Source of the DNA: Entoloma clypeatum
Taxonomy: Eukaryota; Basidiomycota; Agaricomycetes; Agaricales; Entolomataceae
DNA: 64,000 nucleotides
Reading direction: 5' to 3'
Assembly: GCA_963565915.1 (NCBI GenBank)
Contig: OY751486.1
Location: 4,650,001 to 4,714,000 of the forward strand
Shown: positions 28,201 to 39,262 of the stretch, piece after piece
How positions within the stretch are numbered: position 1 is the stretch's first letter
Layout of the letters: every line of letters starts with the position of its first letter
Made by a program: the position numbers and the translations under genes
Notes under the pieces: model-generated
The model's database searches: none
What the model saw: the letters and a program-made list of their open reading frames with translations, nothing else
Told to the model about the DNA's origin: nothing

Positions 28201-31081
28201 GTACAGAATCCAAACACCAGAAGAGATCAATCATATGATTTCAGCAGAGATTCCTGACAAAGAAAAACATCCACGGCTTCACAAACTGGTGACTTCCTTT
28301 ATGCTCCATGGCCCATGCAATCAGCGATGTTTGGTCAATGGAAAGTGTAGTAAAGGATATCAAAAAGACTTTCAGGAGACCACTCAATTTTCTGAAAATG
28401 GATATCCTGCATACCGGAGGCGCAAGAATAATGTTACATTCAGAAAGAGTGAATATGGTCAAACTGATGGGTGAGTGCCTTTTTGAACCATTGAAATTTT
28501 TTAATTTATTGGTTTTTACAGAGCGCCTGATGAACATGTGTATACCAACGAGTGGGATTTTTCTTTTTGAATCAATTGAACAAATTTGAATTGATTGGTT
28601 TTTTACAGAGATGTGGTCCCCCATTGTCCATATTTGGTTTGGAAGTATGAATGCCACTTCAATGCCAAGATCACAGTTTCTCTCAAATCAGTCACCTATA
28701 TCCACAAGTACATCAGAAAGGGAACAGACAAAGCAACAGTCCAAATTTCTGCTGAAGGTGGTGACCAGCAGCGAAATGAAATCAAGGAGTTCCTCAATGC
28801 CCGCTATGTGTCTGCCTCTGAGGCATGTTGGAGGTTGTTTGAGTTTGGCATGCATGACATATCCCCCACTGTCTACCGCCTTCCTGTCCATCTGCCCAAC
28901 TGCCAGATGATCTACTATAATGATGATGACAATGTGGATGAGGTCTTGAGTTGCTCTAATATTGACATGACACCCTTGACTGCATGGTTCAAAGCAAATC
29001 AGCGGGAGGAGGGGGCACGCACCATTCTCTACCAGGACTTTCCCCAGAAGTATTCCTATGACAAAAAGACCAAGGTCTGGAAGGCTAGAACCCACAGTGC
29101 TGGTGCGATTGGTCGCATGTACTTTGCGTCTCCTGCCCAGGGTGAACGCTTCTATCTCAGGCTGCTTTTGACAAAGATTCCTGATGCTACCTCCTTTGAA
29201 TTTTTGCGCACAGTCAATGGTGTACTGCTGGAGAACTTCAAGCAGGCCTGCTTGGAAAATGGGTTTCTGCAAGATGATGGGGAATGGAAACAGTGCCTTC
29301 ATGAAGCTGTTGTAATGCAAACTGGATCAGCAATGTGGTCTTTGTTTGCCATCATTCTAATCCACTGCTTCCCTGTCCATCCAGATGTGCTCTGGGATGA
29401 ATTCAAGGAACCAATGTGCCGTGATTTGGAGTGGGCCCTCAGACAGCGCTTTTCCGATAGAGAATTTACCCCAGACCAGATCTATGACTTTGGACTGTAT
29501 CTCTTGGAAAAGATTTTGAGAAAGTCTGGCAAACAGCTCATCCAATTTCCACCAATGCCATCTGTTGCAGATCCTGAGACTTGGGAGGGAATGGCCATCG
29601 GCAACCACATGCTGCATGAGCAGCTGGACTATGACATCAACACACTGAAAACCATGGTGGAGCACAATTGTAGTTTGTTCAACAACGAACAGAAGCTGGC
29701 ATTTGATGCAGCAATGCTTTCTATCAACAACAATGAGGGCAAGTTGCTGTTTATTCACAGTGGTGGTGGTGGTGGCAAGACATTTTTGTGCAACACCATT
29801 GCTGCCAAAGTGAGATCTGAAGGACATGTCGCTCTTTGTGTGGCATCCTCTGGCATAGCTGCTTTGCTCCTTGAAGGTGGTCGCACTGCACATTCAAGGT
29901 TCAAGATTCCTTTGAATTTGGATGAACAGTCAGTTGGAATGGTGAAGCGCACAGATCCCATCTTTGAAGTGTTGCAGAGAACAAAGGTTATTATCTGGGA
30001 TGAAGTGCCAATGCAGCACAAGAATGCACTCATGGCTGTTGATCGAAATCTCAGAGATCTGTTGCAGGATGATGTACCATTTGGTGGGATCACTGTTGTG
30101 TTTGGTGGAGACTTCAGACAGACACTCCCAGTTGTTGTTAGAGGATCAAGGGAGCAGACAATTGCTGCATCATTTTGCAAAAGCACTCTTTGGCAACATG
30201 TGAAGGTTTACTACTTGAAGCAGAACATGCGACTTCACCAAACTCCAGGCAGTGTACAACATGCAGCATGGCTTTTGGAGATTGGTGCTGGAACTGATGT
30301 GGATGACAAGGAGATGGTGGAAATTCCAGCTGGGATGTGCTGTGATGAAAAAACTGTGGACAGCCTGATTGGATCAATCTATGATGGGATTTCAAACAAC
30401 ACACCAAAGACGGACAAGTACATCTTGGATCGGACGATCCTGTGTGCAAAGAATGATGATGTTGACAAGATGAATGACATTCTTCTGGACAAACTGTATC
30501 CAACTGCACAGAAACATGTCAAGTGGAGCGTTGATTCAGTCAATCTGCCTGGTGGTGATGATGGACACTTATATCCGACAGAGTTTCTTGCATCTCTCAA
30601 GTCAGGAGGACTTCCACTTGCAAAGCTTATACTGAAGGCTGGAGCACCGATCATGGCGCTTCGAAATCTGGATCCATCTCTGGGACTGTGCAATGGAACA
30701 CAGATGATTGTGGAAGAAGTGCGACATTGTTTGTTGAAATGCCGGATTATTACTGGAGATGCGAAGTTTGCTGGAAAAATAGCACTGATTCCACGTGTAA
30801 CATTGGAGCCATCAGATGAAACACTGCCAGTACCATTGCGACGATTGCAGTTTCCGGTTCGGTTGTCATTTGCGATGACGATCAACAAGTCTCAAGGGCA
30901 GGGATTGGAAAAAGTGGGATTGTGTTTGCAGACGCCAGTGTTTTCACATGGACAATTGTATGTTGGATTGTCACGGTGTACATCAGGAGAACAGATCAAG
31001 GTTTTGCTGCCGGAAGGAAATATGGATAACAAGACACAAAACATTGTGTACAAGCCTGTTTTCCGTGGGTTGGAATTGTAA
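25218..31081 (+). pseudogene. Helitron Rep/helicase gene with two nonsense codons
   Basis: The best model joins 25218-25219, 25273-28470, 28522-28551 and 28609-31081 (1901 codons in phase). The first intron would split the start codon as AT/G; the ATG at 25229 is the unspliced alternative. The N-terminal 360 residues are Pro-rich, then a long Gln/Glu/Arg coiled coil. A Cys-rich finger (C-G-Y-C-x-A-L-H-F) follows. The Rep nuclease shows the HUH motif G-L-P-H-M-H-L-L-I-W and the tyrosine motif Y-I-H-K-Y-I-R-K. The PIF1-type helicase has Walker A S-G-G-G-G-G-K-T, Walker B V-I-I-W-D-E, G-G-D-F-R-Q-T-L and N-K-S-Q-G-Q. In-frame TGA (25811) and TAG (26357) lie in the coiled coil; the enzymatic part downstream is intact and could be reached from the ATG at 26420. 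Confidence 0.88.
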
Positions 31082-31397
31082 GTGGGTGATAAGATTGTTG
31101 AATGAACAATTACCTTACTATGTGGTAACAGGTGATAAATGAATGGACAACTGTAGTATTCTAAATATTTATATATAACATTGTACATATCTCTGTGCTG
31201 TGTGATATGCCTCATGTTTGTAAACATTGTAGATAATAAACACCATCCCCACCGCCCACCCCCCAGAGGGGGGTGGAACTGAATATTGTTATAAAAGATT
31301 GTACATATGCCTGCGAGCCTTGGCGAGCACAAAAACTCGCAGCAGGGGCTTGGGGGTGCAGCCCCCAATGAGCTGTGACCCGTGCGAAGCTCAACGG
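31082..31397 (+). repeat. Helitron 3' subterminal region, left of Gypsy-3
   Basis: AT-rich DNA followed by a perfect hairpin with 9-bp arms and an AGA loop (31256-31276), then GCGAGCCTTGGCGAGCAC and a GGGGG...CCCCC hairpin at about 31351-31365. It continues after Gypsy-3 at 40105. The 9-bp hairpin, 175 bp after the helicase stop, may act in transcript ending. Confidence 0.6.
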
Positions 31398-32239
31398 TGT
31401 AGGAGTGCTATGCACCCTACGGACACTCACTCACTCTTTCCTTCTATTCGCATCAGGTGATCGTCGCGCGCGCGCGCGTCCGCTTCAACTCTCGTCAACG
31501 TCGTCATTGCGGTCCCCGCGGACTCACACCCATTCAGACGAAAAGTTACTTATCTGCTATCTCTTGGACGATCATCGATATCATGCCGATAAAAGCAATT
31601 CGCGCAACGTCGCTACGGGGACACATGTGTTTACGGACGACGAGGTTCGAGATTACTAGACGGTAGGGTTTGCGTCGTGCGCCTCGAGGATAGACGTCAA
31701 ACGAGCACCGTCCGGGGGAGCGGTATAGCTCTCCTCGAGTTGAAAGCCCCGCACCCGAGTCATTCCTAGTTTTCGACGGTCGACGAGTCCTGCGGCGCTT
31801 GGTGATCTCAACACGACCGGACCGAAAAGCTGAAGGCGAAAATCTGTTTAATTCATCGCTTCCGTTACGAACAACTTCCATTTCCTACAACCCTGCCTGT
31901 CACCTACATTCGGACACTTCGTTACCAATAACCTCATTCTCGTAACCAGACAAGATCTTTCTCTTTGTACGTGTTAGTAGGTACAAAATCGTTTGTATTC
32001 GCATCAACAAATCCATCCTTCCCGACCTTTGACTCCCACTTTTCGATTTCGACTCTGCGAACTTTGCCTCACCCACGAACTCTCTCTCACTCACTTGGGC
32101 GGACCCCACTTGAGTTTTTACAACCCGACTTTATCTCCGTGTGCTCGTGTGCTCCGCGGTTTACGACTCGCCTCACTGCTCTCCGGAGATATAACGCCGA
32201 CCGACCCTCCACCGTCTGTAGCCGGTTCGCGCCTCCACA
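31398..32239 (+). repeat. Gypsy-3 5' LTR
   Basis: 842 bp with GCGCGCGCGCG early in the repeat. It differs from the 3' LTR at 31791 (T against C) and 31823 (C against T). Confidence 0.95.
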
Positions 32240-32241
32240 AG

Positions 32242-32259
32242 TGGTGACCGAGACAGGGG
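32242..32259 (+). promoter_or_regulatory. Gypsy-3 primer-binding site candidate
   Basis: TGGTGACCGAGACAGGGG starts two bases after the LTR. The leading TGG would pair with the CCA end of a tRNA. I cannot name the tRNA. Confidence 0.55.
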
Positions 32260-32335
32260 GTGAGTTTTCCGTTAAACCGTTTTGTCTGAAAACCGTCTTT
32301 TGTAGTCCTTTTAACACCCTTTCGATTCGACAAAA

Positions 32336-34981
32336 ATGGCAAAGAACGCCGCCGCGTCTACATCAAAATCACCATCTCGACCTGCATCACCTGCAAAACA
32401 ACCAGTACCAGCCCAACATTCAGAAGTTAAACACAACATCGCGATGAACATGCTCATTCCAATGCCTATGCCGAAGTCTGCGAATGCCCCGTACTTCAAA
32501 GGGAAATCCGTCTCAACTTTCATTTCCTCACTCGAGAGAGCAGCTGACCAGGCTGGGATTACTCACGACGACTTACCACCTTACGTTCTCCAGTATTGCA
32601 GTACGAAGGTTTGCAAGGTTTTACGACACAGCACCGTTTTTGAAGACAACGACTGGGCGGCTTGCGTCGCGCACCTCGTCCAGCTCTACGGATCTCCCGA
32701 AGACGACATTCCGATGGCAGCTACCCTTCGTCAATGGATTGAGGACCACGGTACACGTGGCAAGATGAAATCTGTCAAGGACGTCAACCGATACTTACGC
32801 GAGTTTACGCGTCGCTCTGAAGGCTTAACTGTTGGACGACACATTCTTAGCCACGAACTCGACCTTTTATTCTACAAAGGGATACCGACGGCTCTCCGAA
32901 AGAAAATACGCAAACGCCTACCTGAAACTACGACATCGATTGATAGCCCACCTTCTCGCGACGATCTTTTGATCCTACTCCGTCGACAGTTCAATTTAAG
33001 GGACATCGACTCAAAAACCCACAGGACGCCTCTCTATTACAAAAGCGACTCAACCTCGAACTCTACTGATTCTTCTGACTCTGACAGGTTATCTGATTCT
33101 GATGACGAGCTCCCACCGCCTTCGAACCCTGCGCGTGGCCGAAAACGCCGAGTCTCTTTTACCTTGCCCGCACCTGAGAAACCTTCTACCTCTGTGCCTT
33201 CAATCCGTGTAACTGAACCATCTGTTTCTGCAGCTACCTTGGAGATGATCCTCGAACGCTTAGAACAATCGGACCGTCGCTATGAACAGATGTCCGCGCA
33301 CATCCTCGCCCAAAACCAATTGAACCGTCGCTCCTCTCCTTCCGCGTCCACTCAACGGACAAGTTCTATGTCTACCGACAATCCACCTCGTATGTGTTAT
33401 CTTTGCGGAACAAGTACTCACCGTTTTGGTTACCGGAACTGCCCCGAGCTTGCAAGTCTTCTTAAAGAACACCTCGTCAGTTGGAACGCCGAAGGTCGAC
33501 TTTCCCTTCCCAATGGAGAATCCCTCCCGAGAGCAAACGGAGTAGAAGGGGGAATTGCCGCCGTCCTTCGTCATTCTATCGCACCTTCCGCGTCGTCCAG
33601 CTCTTTAAAAGGTAAAGGACGGGAGGGTATCCGAGACCTACCTCCCCATGTGTCCGCTAACACCGCAGGTCTTTTCGACAACTTTGAGGCTCGTTCAAGT
33701 CCGGCGTCCTACGAAATTTACGGGACTTCGACGGTTGTCGGACGCAAGACTCCGCAAGTTTATCATGCTGATCAGTCTACCTCAAACCCGCCTCTTACCA
33801 TTCGTATTCCTGCTCGCCCGAACACGTCGACAACTCCATCGAATAACGTACCTTTGGCCAACACACGCGAAGGTCAGAACCGAAAATCACCCGCTCCTCC
33901 TATGCCTCCTCCACCTCCACGAGCTCCGGCAACGCAAGATGGTTCAAGCCAGACGACTACCCAACGGCGTGGACCGTCTCAGTATCATTTCACATCTACC
34001 GTCCAAGAGCTTGTTGACTTTGAAGCTCTGCAGGGAAAGATCCTCGAAGCGCCCATCACCGTTACTGTCGGCCAACTTTTAGGATCATCCGTCGAACTTC
34101 AGAAGCGATTTTCTGGCATGACGAAGTCGCGACGTGAGCTTAACGACAGGCCCGAGCCTGTAATTGCGCACCTTGTAGAACATCACGAAGAAATCGATGA
34201 AGAAAATTACATGCCGGTCACTTTTACCTCTCGAACTTTTCACAACGACGACGACTATCACCGCGCATCTCATGACTCAAACGGCGAACGCCAAGTTTTA
34301 CGAGCTGAGTACTCCTCTGACTCGACTGAGGACACTCACAAGTCCATCATTACCAGATATTCGAACGCGATCGCGTGCGTCCCAACTGAGGGCGCCTTGT
34401 ATGCAATGGATACTGGTCGTTTCTCTGCCTCTTTTGCTGACAATGACACGAAACTCATGGTAGACACGGGTTCAGAACTTAACTTGGTGTCGCGCCGGTT
34501 GTATGAGAAATCTGGACTGCCCATTGATTGCGACGGAACCCGCTGGTCCCTTCGGGGGATCCATGGAAATGCTGTACCCCTCGGCGGCTGCATACGCGAC
34601 GCGCCCCTAGTCATCGCGGGCAAGGCTTTCAACCACCACTTTTTCGTCAGCAACGGCGGAATTGGATCTGGGGAACACGATATCATCCTCGGTCAACCTT
34701 TCCTTCAGTGGTACACTGCTAACATATTCTATACTAGATCCAGTCCAACGAAGATGCAGCTCTGGCAGTATGGAGAAGACTGCGAGTCCGGCGTTAGACC
34801 CTCGGTCTCTCTCATCCTGACTTCGCCCGACGCGCCTCGAAACGCCACTAACCTGGGACCTACCAAGGATCAGCCCACCGCCCCGTGTCCTCATCACCAT
34901 CGACCACCTCCTTCATCAACCCATCGCGCAAGAATCGAAGACTACGACTCTGATTCGTCCCATTCTTCGGGAAAAGCTTGA
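32336..34981 (+). CDS. gag: Gypsy-3 gag-protease
   Basis: 881 residues. The N-terminal Gag part has an F-K-G-K-S-V-S-T-F-I-S-S-L-E helix pair and a Y-L-R-E-F motif. A single zinc knuckle of variant form lies near 350-365 (C-Y-L-C-G-T-S-T-H-R-F-G-Y-R-N-C). A long Pro/Ser-rich stretch follows. At about residue 700 comes the aspartic protease with M-V-D-T-G-S-E-L-N-L and a later I-I-L-G-Q-P-F-L-Q. So protease is fused to Gag here, unlike Gypsy-1 and Gypsy-2 where it heads pol. The stop TGA (34979) follows G GGA AAA GCT. Confidence 0.92.
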   Translation: MAKNAAASTSKSPSRPASPAKQPVPAQHSEVKHNIAMNMLIPMPMPKSANAPYFKGKSVSTFISSLERAADQAGITHDDLPPYVLQYCSTKVCKVLRHSTVFEDNDWAACVAHLVQLYGSPEDDIPMAATLRQWIEDHGTRGKMKSVKDVNRYLREFTRRSEGLTVGRHILSHELDLLFYKGIPTALRKKIRKRLPETTTSIDSPPSRDDLLILLRRQFNLRDIDSKTHRTPLYYKSDSTSNSTDSSDSDRLSDSDDELPPPSNPARGRKRRVSFTLPAPEKPSTSVPSIRVTEPSVSAATLEMILERLEQSDRRYEQMSAHILAQNQLNRRSSPSASTQRTSSMSTDNPPRMCYLCGTSTHRFGYRNCPELASLLKEHLVSWNAEGRLSLPNGESLPRANGVEGGIAAVLRHSIAPSASSSSLKGKGREGIRDLPPHVSANTAGLFDNFEARSSPASYEIYGTSTVVGRKTPQVYHADQSTSNPPLTIRIPARPNTSTTPSNNVPLANTREGQNRKSPAPPMPPPPPRAPATQDGSSQTTTQRRGPSQYHFTSTVQELVDFEALQGKILEAPITVTVGQLLGSSVELQKRFSGMTKSRRELNDRPEPVIAHLVEHHEEIDEENYMPVTFTSRTFHNDDDYHRASHDSNGERQVLRAEYSSDSTEDTHKSIITRYSNAIACVPTEGALYAMDTGRFSASFADNDTKLMVDTGSELNLVSRRLYEKSGLPIDCDGTRWSLRGIHGNAVPLGGCIRDAPLVIAGKAFNHHFFVSNGGIGSGEHDIILGQPFLQWYTANIFYTRSSPTKMQLWQYGEDCESGVRPSVSLILTSPDAPRNATNLGPTKDQPTAPCPHHHRPPPSSTHRARIEDYDSDSSHSSGKA
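34969..34975 (+). promoter_or_regulatory. Gypsy-3 -1 frameshift heptamer
   Basis: The gag frame reads TCG GGA AAA GCT TGA, giving G_GGA_AAA one codon before the stop. After a -1 slip the next codon is AGC at 34975, in the pol frame. Fits X_XXY_YYZ. Confidence 0.75.
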
Positions 34982-37900
34982 GTGGCGTGCACGTCGAGTC
35001 TGGTTCTCCCCAGAGCGCGTCCATTCCTTTTCTCGGCCGTGGTTTGCTTCAACTTTTTGATAATCCAACACTTAATTGTTCTTCCTCAATCCTAGAGCTC
35101 GATCCTCCTGAATCTTACGACCACCTCTTGAAACGAGCCGTGTACGCATCGCCCGCCAGCTCTAGAATCGTCGAGACCCCATGGACTCAACGCGTCCTTC
35201 TTGATAACACCCGACAGTCTTCTACAACAACAGCATCTCCATACCCTGGCGTTCGACTCCAAACTCGAACCAAGTACAAACCCGTTGATCGCAAAGTTCG
35301 CCCAGTTCCGACATATATGCCCGACCCCACTGGTCAGGTCTTCAAGCCCATCATCATAGGCAACCCCGAGCCTTTACCGCTAAGTCCCCCATTTCTTGAT
35401 GATCTCGTACTTCCCCCTCGACTTTCTCGCGATCGCCTTGACACAATTCTCAAAACTGTTCCAAAGGATTTCCTTAACGCTCGTGAACTCGACCTTTTGG
35501 CGTTCGTTCTCGCTCGTCGAAGCGACGCCCTTGCTTTTGTTGACTCCGAGCGCGGTTCTTTTTCTCGTGAATTTTTCCCTGATTATATCATTCCAGTCAT
35601 CGAGCATACCCCTTGGGTTCAACCGCCTATCCGTGTACCAAAGGCTATTGAAGGCGTCGTACGCGACATGCTATTGGAACAAACTGCAGCTGGAAAATAC
35701 GAACCTTCTTCCGCCTCTTATCGCTCCCGCATGTTCGCCGTCTCCAAGAAAACTGGAAACAAGATCCGTTTGATCCAAGACATTCAAAAATTGAACCAGA
35801 TAACGATACGTGATGCTGGCCTCCCTCCTCGTATTGATGACTTTGCAGAAAACTTTGTCGGTCGAGTAATTTACGGTCTTGTAGATTTATTTGCTGGTTA
35901 CGACGGACGGACCCTCGACGTCAGATCGCGCCCGCTAACGACATTCTCAAGCCTCATTGGCCCTCTTCGTAATTGCTCTTTACCTCAGGGAGCGACCAAC
36001 TCCGTCTCCGAGTTCCAACGATGCACGACTCATACTCTAAAGGAGGAGATCCCAGAACATGGCGACGTCTTCATCGACGACATCGGCATCATGGGCCCAG
36101 ACACGCATTATGACCACATCCTCGTCTCGCCTGGAATACGCAGGTTTCTCTTTGAATACGCCGTTGTCCTTGATCGCTTTCTCCTTAGACTCACCACAGC
36201 CGGTGTTACCGCGTCTGGTTACAAGTTCATCCTCGCCACACCCGTTCTCGAAATTGTCGGCACCGTCGTCGACCACAACGGATGGCACCTTGCCCACGGA
36301 ATCGTAACGAAGGTTCTAAATTGGGGTCCTCTTCTTGACGTCTCCGATGTCCGTTCGTTTTTGGGAACAGCCGGCGTTGGACGTCGTTGGATTAAGAATT
36401 TCTCCATCATTGCAAAACCATTGACTAACTTGACAAAAGTTTCACTCGCAGATTTCTACTTCGACGAAGATGCTCTAGAAGCTCAACAACAACTCAAGAC
36501 TCTGATCTCTTCGCCTCCCGTCCTTGTCAAGGTCGACTATCAAAAGGCCCTGAAGTTCTCAGCATCCGACACCCAACCTCGTCCAGACGATGACGGCCTA
36601 ATCGTGGTCGCAGTCGACTCGTGCAGCCTTGGCGCAGGGTGGATTCTCCAACAGATCCACGAGAAGCAAAAGCGTCCAGCAATTTTTGGGTCTTGCACGT
36701 TCAACCCCGCGGAATCGCGCTATTCTCAACCGAAGTCTGAACTCTACGGCGCATTTCGAGCGATCAAGGACCTCTGGCATCGCATATGGGGTGTCCATTT
36801 CCGTCTCGACGTCGATGCCAAGTTTCTCGTCGAAATGATTCATCAACCCGATTTACCTAACGCCCCTATGACTAGATGGATTCTTTATCTTTCCTTGTTC
36901 GATTTTACTATTAACCACGTACCTGCAGTTTCCCATCAAGCTGCAGATGGACTTTCAAGAAGACGTCGTGCCCCAGAAGACTCCGAGGACTCCGATGCAG
37001 AAGAATATTTAGACAGAGTTTTCGCGTCAACCTCTTACACCCCCCCTCCGTCCTCGACCTCATTTCAAGTCCCTCTTTTCAAAGACATCGTTATGGCTTA
37101 CCGCCCCCCTCAACCTGTACCCTACGCAACGTACTCGACATCCTCTCGCGTAGAACAACTCGCTGTCTTTGGCGTCTCAAATCTTTCTGTCCCACCCGCG
37201 CGAGCTAACGACGCTACTCTTTTTAATGCTTCCGTCCTGAGTCTCTCCGCTGACAGCCCTTTCATAGGGCGGGATTTCCTCATCCGGAACGTTCCTGTTT
37301 ACGAAACCCATCAATGCTTGCTAGGTGAAGACGTTGTCATGCTTGAGTTCACCACCTACAACCCTGCCTTCGCGCTTTCGACTTTCACAAAAACCGACAC
37401 CGGCGTCAATTGCAACATGCTCGTCAACGACTTCAACATTGGTCACGTCCGGTCGACACATTCAACGTACTGCGCGCTGCCAACACATCGTTTTGGCGTC
37501 CTAGCAGACGATGGCCCTGACTACTGGGCTGAACTCCACGACTATCTCAACGACCCATCCATAGAGCCCTCCCGACGTGTCACATCTGATGAACGCAAGA
37601 AGTTTGTCAATCGATCGAAGCAGTTTTTCCTGGAAAACGGTCGGATTTGGAGAATTGACTCCTGTAAGTCTCCTCGACTCGTCATTACTGATTCCTCGCG
37701 TCGTCAGGAGATCATCTCTGAAGCCCACATCGCCACTGGTCATCGAGGCCGTGATGCCACGTTCAAGGTCATCGCCGACCGTTATTATTGGCCAAACCTC
37801 TACGACGATGTCAAATGGTTTGTCCGTTCCTGCAATGCATGTCAGATTCACTCCAAAACGAAACCGATCGTCCCGTACGTGTCAACGTGGACATCCTCCG

Positions 37901-39156
37901 TCCTCCGCCGTTTCGACCTCGACACTGTTCACATGGAAAAAGGCGCCGGCGGCATGCGTTACCTCCTTCAAGCTACTGAACCTTTCATAGAATGGGTTGA
38001 GGCTCGCGCCGTTCGCAAGAAGACCTCGGCGGCTTGGGCGAAATTTCTGTACGAAGATATATTCTGCCGCTTCGGGGTCATACCCATCTTCAAGGTAGAC
38101 GGCGGCTCTGAGTTCAAAGGTGTCGTGGATCTTTTATTCCGTCAATATGGAGTTGTCGCGTTCCTTTCTACTCCTTATCATCCACAGGGAAACGGTATCT
38201 CAGAACGCTCGCACCGGACCCTTGTAAACTCAATCATCAAGGCTTGTGGCACTCGTCCTCAAGACTGGCCTCACTACGTTCACCCGGCTTTGTCCGCTTT
38301 TCGTGTCACGACAACCCGTTCGACCGGCTTCAGCCCTCACCATCTCCTTTACGGACAACGCCCATTCTTCGCGTTCGAATACGCGGACCGCACGTGGGAT
38401 GTGTTGGATTGGCACACAGTCAAGACTCGCGTGGACTTGCTTGCCTTAAGAATCAAACAACTTGCTCGTCGCGAACATGACCTCTCCAACGCTCTCGAGA
38501 CTCAGCGCACTGTACGCCAACGCGCCGTCGACGACTTCAACAAGAAATACGCCCACCTTTTGAACTTCAAGCCTCTCGATCCCGGGACGTGGGTATTGAA
38601 GAGAGAGGCGTGGTTGGACGAACAAAAAGGACATAAGGGAGCCCCTCGTTGGACAGGGCCCTTCATCATTGCATCGGTAGTGGGAAACACAGGTACGTCG
38701 TACAGTTTGCTCGAGCTCGACGGAACTCCCTTGCCCGGCGTCATTGCCGCTGATCAGGTCAAGATCTTCTTCTATCGCGAAGACCATCAAACCCTCAAGT
38801 CCGTTTCAAAGAAGACTCACGCCATCTTCGCCGCCGCCCACTCAACCCTTGACATCCCCAACGCCTCCACCATTCTCTCTTGCATTAACAACCACCCTGA
38901 TCTATCCATACCCACCTACCCCTTCGCCGTCGTCTTACGTGTTCGAACAGCATCGATTTTGAATCCTGAGCCTCGCATGCGGCCTTCGATCTACCCATCC
39001 GCTTCTCTTCGATCGGCCGATGCTGACCTCCCACTTCACAGGTACAATGGGTTAGTTTGGATGTTATGTCAACGCCCCAACGGCTCTCCCTGCTCTTTGC
39101 AACATCGCCTTGCAGACCCTGCTGGTGGAACCCTCATCCGGTCTTCATCAATCTGA
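34975..39156 (+). CDS. pol: Gypsy-3 pol (RT-RH-IN)
   Basis: 1393 residues in the -1 frame, with no ATG near its start, so it should be made by frameshift. RT has V-F-I-D-D-I-G near 365, with Phe for the usual Tyr. RNase H begins V-A-V-D-S-C-S-L-G. The integrase has H-I-A-T-G-H-R-G with C-N-A-C-Q-I, then D in L-D-T-V-H-M, D in K-V-D-G-G-S-E-F and E in I-S-E-R-S-H-R-T. The C-terminus is about 150 residues longer than needed for the integrase and has no chromodomain that I can see. Confidence 0.92.
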   Translation, partial: SLSGVHVESGSPQSASIPFLGRGLLQLFDNPTLNCSSSILELDPPESYDHLLKRAVYASPASSRIVETPWTQRVLLDNTRQSSTTTASPYPGVRLQTRTKYKPVDRKVRPVPTYMPDPTGQVFKPIIIGNPEPLPLSPPFLDDLVLPPRLSRDRLDTILKTVPKDFLNARELDLLAFVLARRSDALAFVDSERGSFSREFFPDYIIPVIEHTPWVQPPIRVPKAIEGVVRDMLLEQTAAGKYEPSSASYRSRMFAVSKKTGNKIRLIQDIQKLNQITIRDAGLPPRIDDFAENFVGRVIYGLVDLFAGYDGRTLDVRSRPLTTFSSLIGPLRNCSLPQGATNSVSEFQRCTTHTLKEEIPEHGDVFIDDIGIMGPDTHYDHILVSPGIRRFLFEYAVVLDRFLLRLTTAGVTASGYKFILATPVLEIVGTVVDHNGWHLAHGIVTKVLNWGPLLDVSDVRSFLGTAGVGRRWIKNFSIIAKPLTNLTKVSLADFYFDEDALEAQQQLKTLISSPPVLVKVDYQKALKFSASDTQPRPDDDGLIVVAVDSCSLGAGWILQQIHEKQKRPAIFGSCTFNPAESRYSQPKSELYGAFRAIKDLWHRIWGVHFRLDVDAKFLVEMIHQPDLPNAPMTRWILYLSLFDFTINHVPAVSHQAADGLSRRRRAPEDSEDSDAEEYLDRVFASTSYTPPPSSTSFQVPLFKDIVMAYRPPQPVPYATYSTSSRVEQLAVFGVSNLSVPPARANDATLFNASVLSLSADSPFIGRDFLIRNVPVYETHQCLLGEDVVMLEFTTYNPAFALSTFTKTDTGVNCNMLVNDFNIGHVRSTHSTYCALPTHRFGVLADDGPDYWAELHDYLNDPSIEPSRRVTSDERKKFVNRSKQFFLENGRIWRIDSCKSPRLVITDSSRRQEIISEAHIATGHRGRDATFKVIADRYYWPNLYDDVKWFVRSCNACQIHSKTKPIVPYVSTWTSSVLRRFDLDTVHMEKGAGGMRYLLQATEPFIEWVEARAVRKKTSAAWAKFLYEDIFCRFGVIPIFKVDGGSEFKGVVDLLFRQYGVVAFLSTPYHPQGNGISERSHRTLVNSIIKACGTRPQDWPHYVHPALSAFRVTTTRSTGFSPHHLLYGQRPFFAFEYADRTWDVLDWHTVKTRVDLLALRIKQLARREHDLSNALETQRTVRQRAVDDFNKKYAHLLNFKPLDPGTWVLKREAWLDEQKGHKGAPRWTGPFIIASVVGNTGTSYSLLELDGTPLPGVIAADQVKIFFYREDHQTLKSVSKKTHAIFAAAHSTLDIPNASTILSCINNHPDLSIPTYPFAVVLRVRTASILNPEPRMRPSIYPSASLRSADADLPLHRYNGLVWMLCQRPNGSPCSLQHRLADPAGGTLIRSSSI

Positions 39157-39228
39157 CGCGCTACGTGTATTCTTGATGATTTTTCCTTCTTTTCTTTGCT
39201 TTTTTTTCTGTTGTTCCTTCTTGGTCGC

Positions 39229-39248
39229 AAATGACGGGGTCGTCATTT
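39229..39248. repeat. Perfect hairpin before Gypsy-3 3' LTR
   Basis: AAATGACG, loop GGGT, CGTCATTT: eight perfect pairs, ending 14 bp before the LTR, where a polypurine tract would be expected. A clear purine tract is missing here. Confidence 0.7.
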
Positions 39249-39262
39249 TAAGTCCCGGCATT

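Noticed and set aside
31441..31490. CG-dinucleotide run as Z-DNA or a CpG island
   Set aside because: Only a short (CG)n within the Gypsy-3 LTR, present in both copies; no support for a special role.
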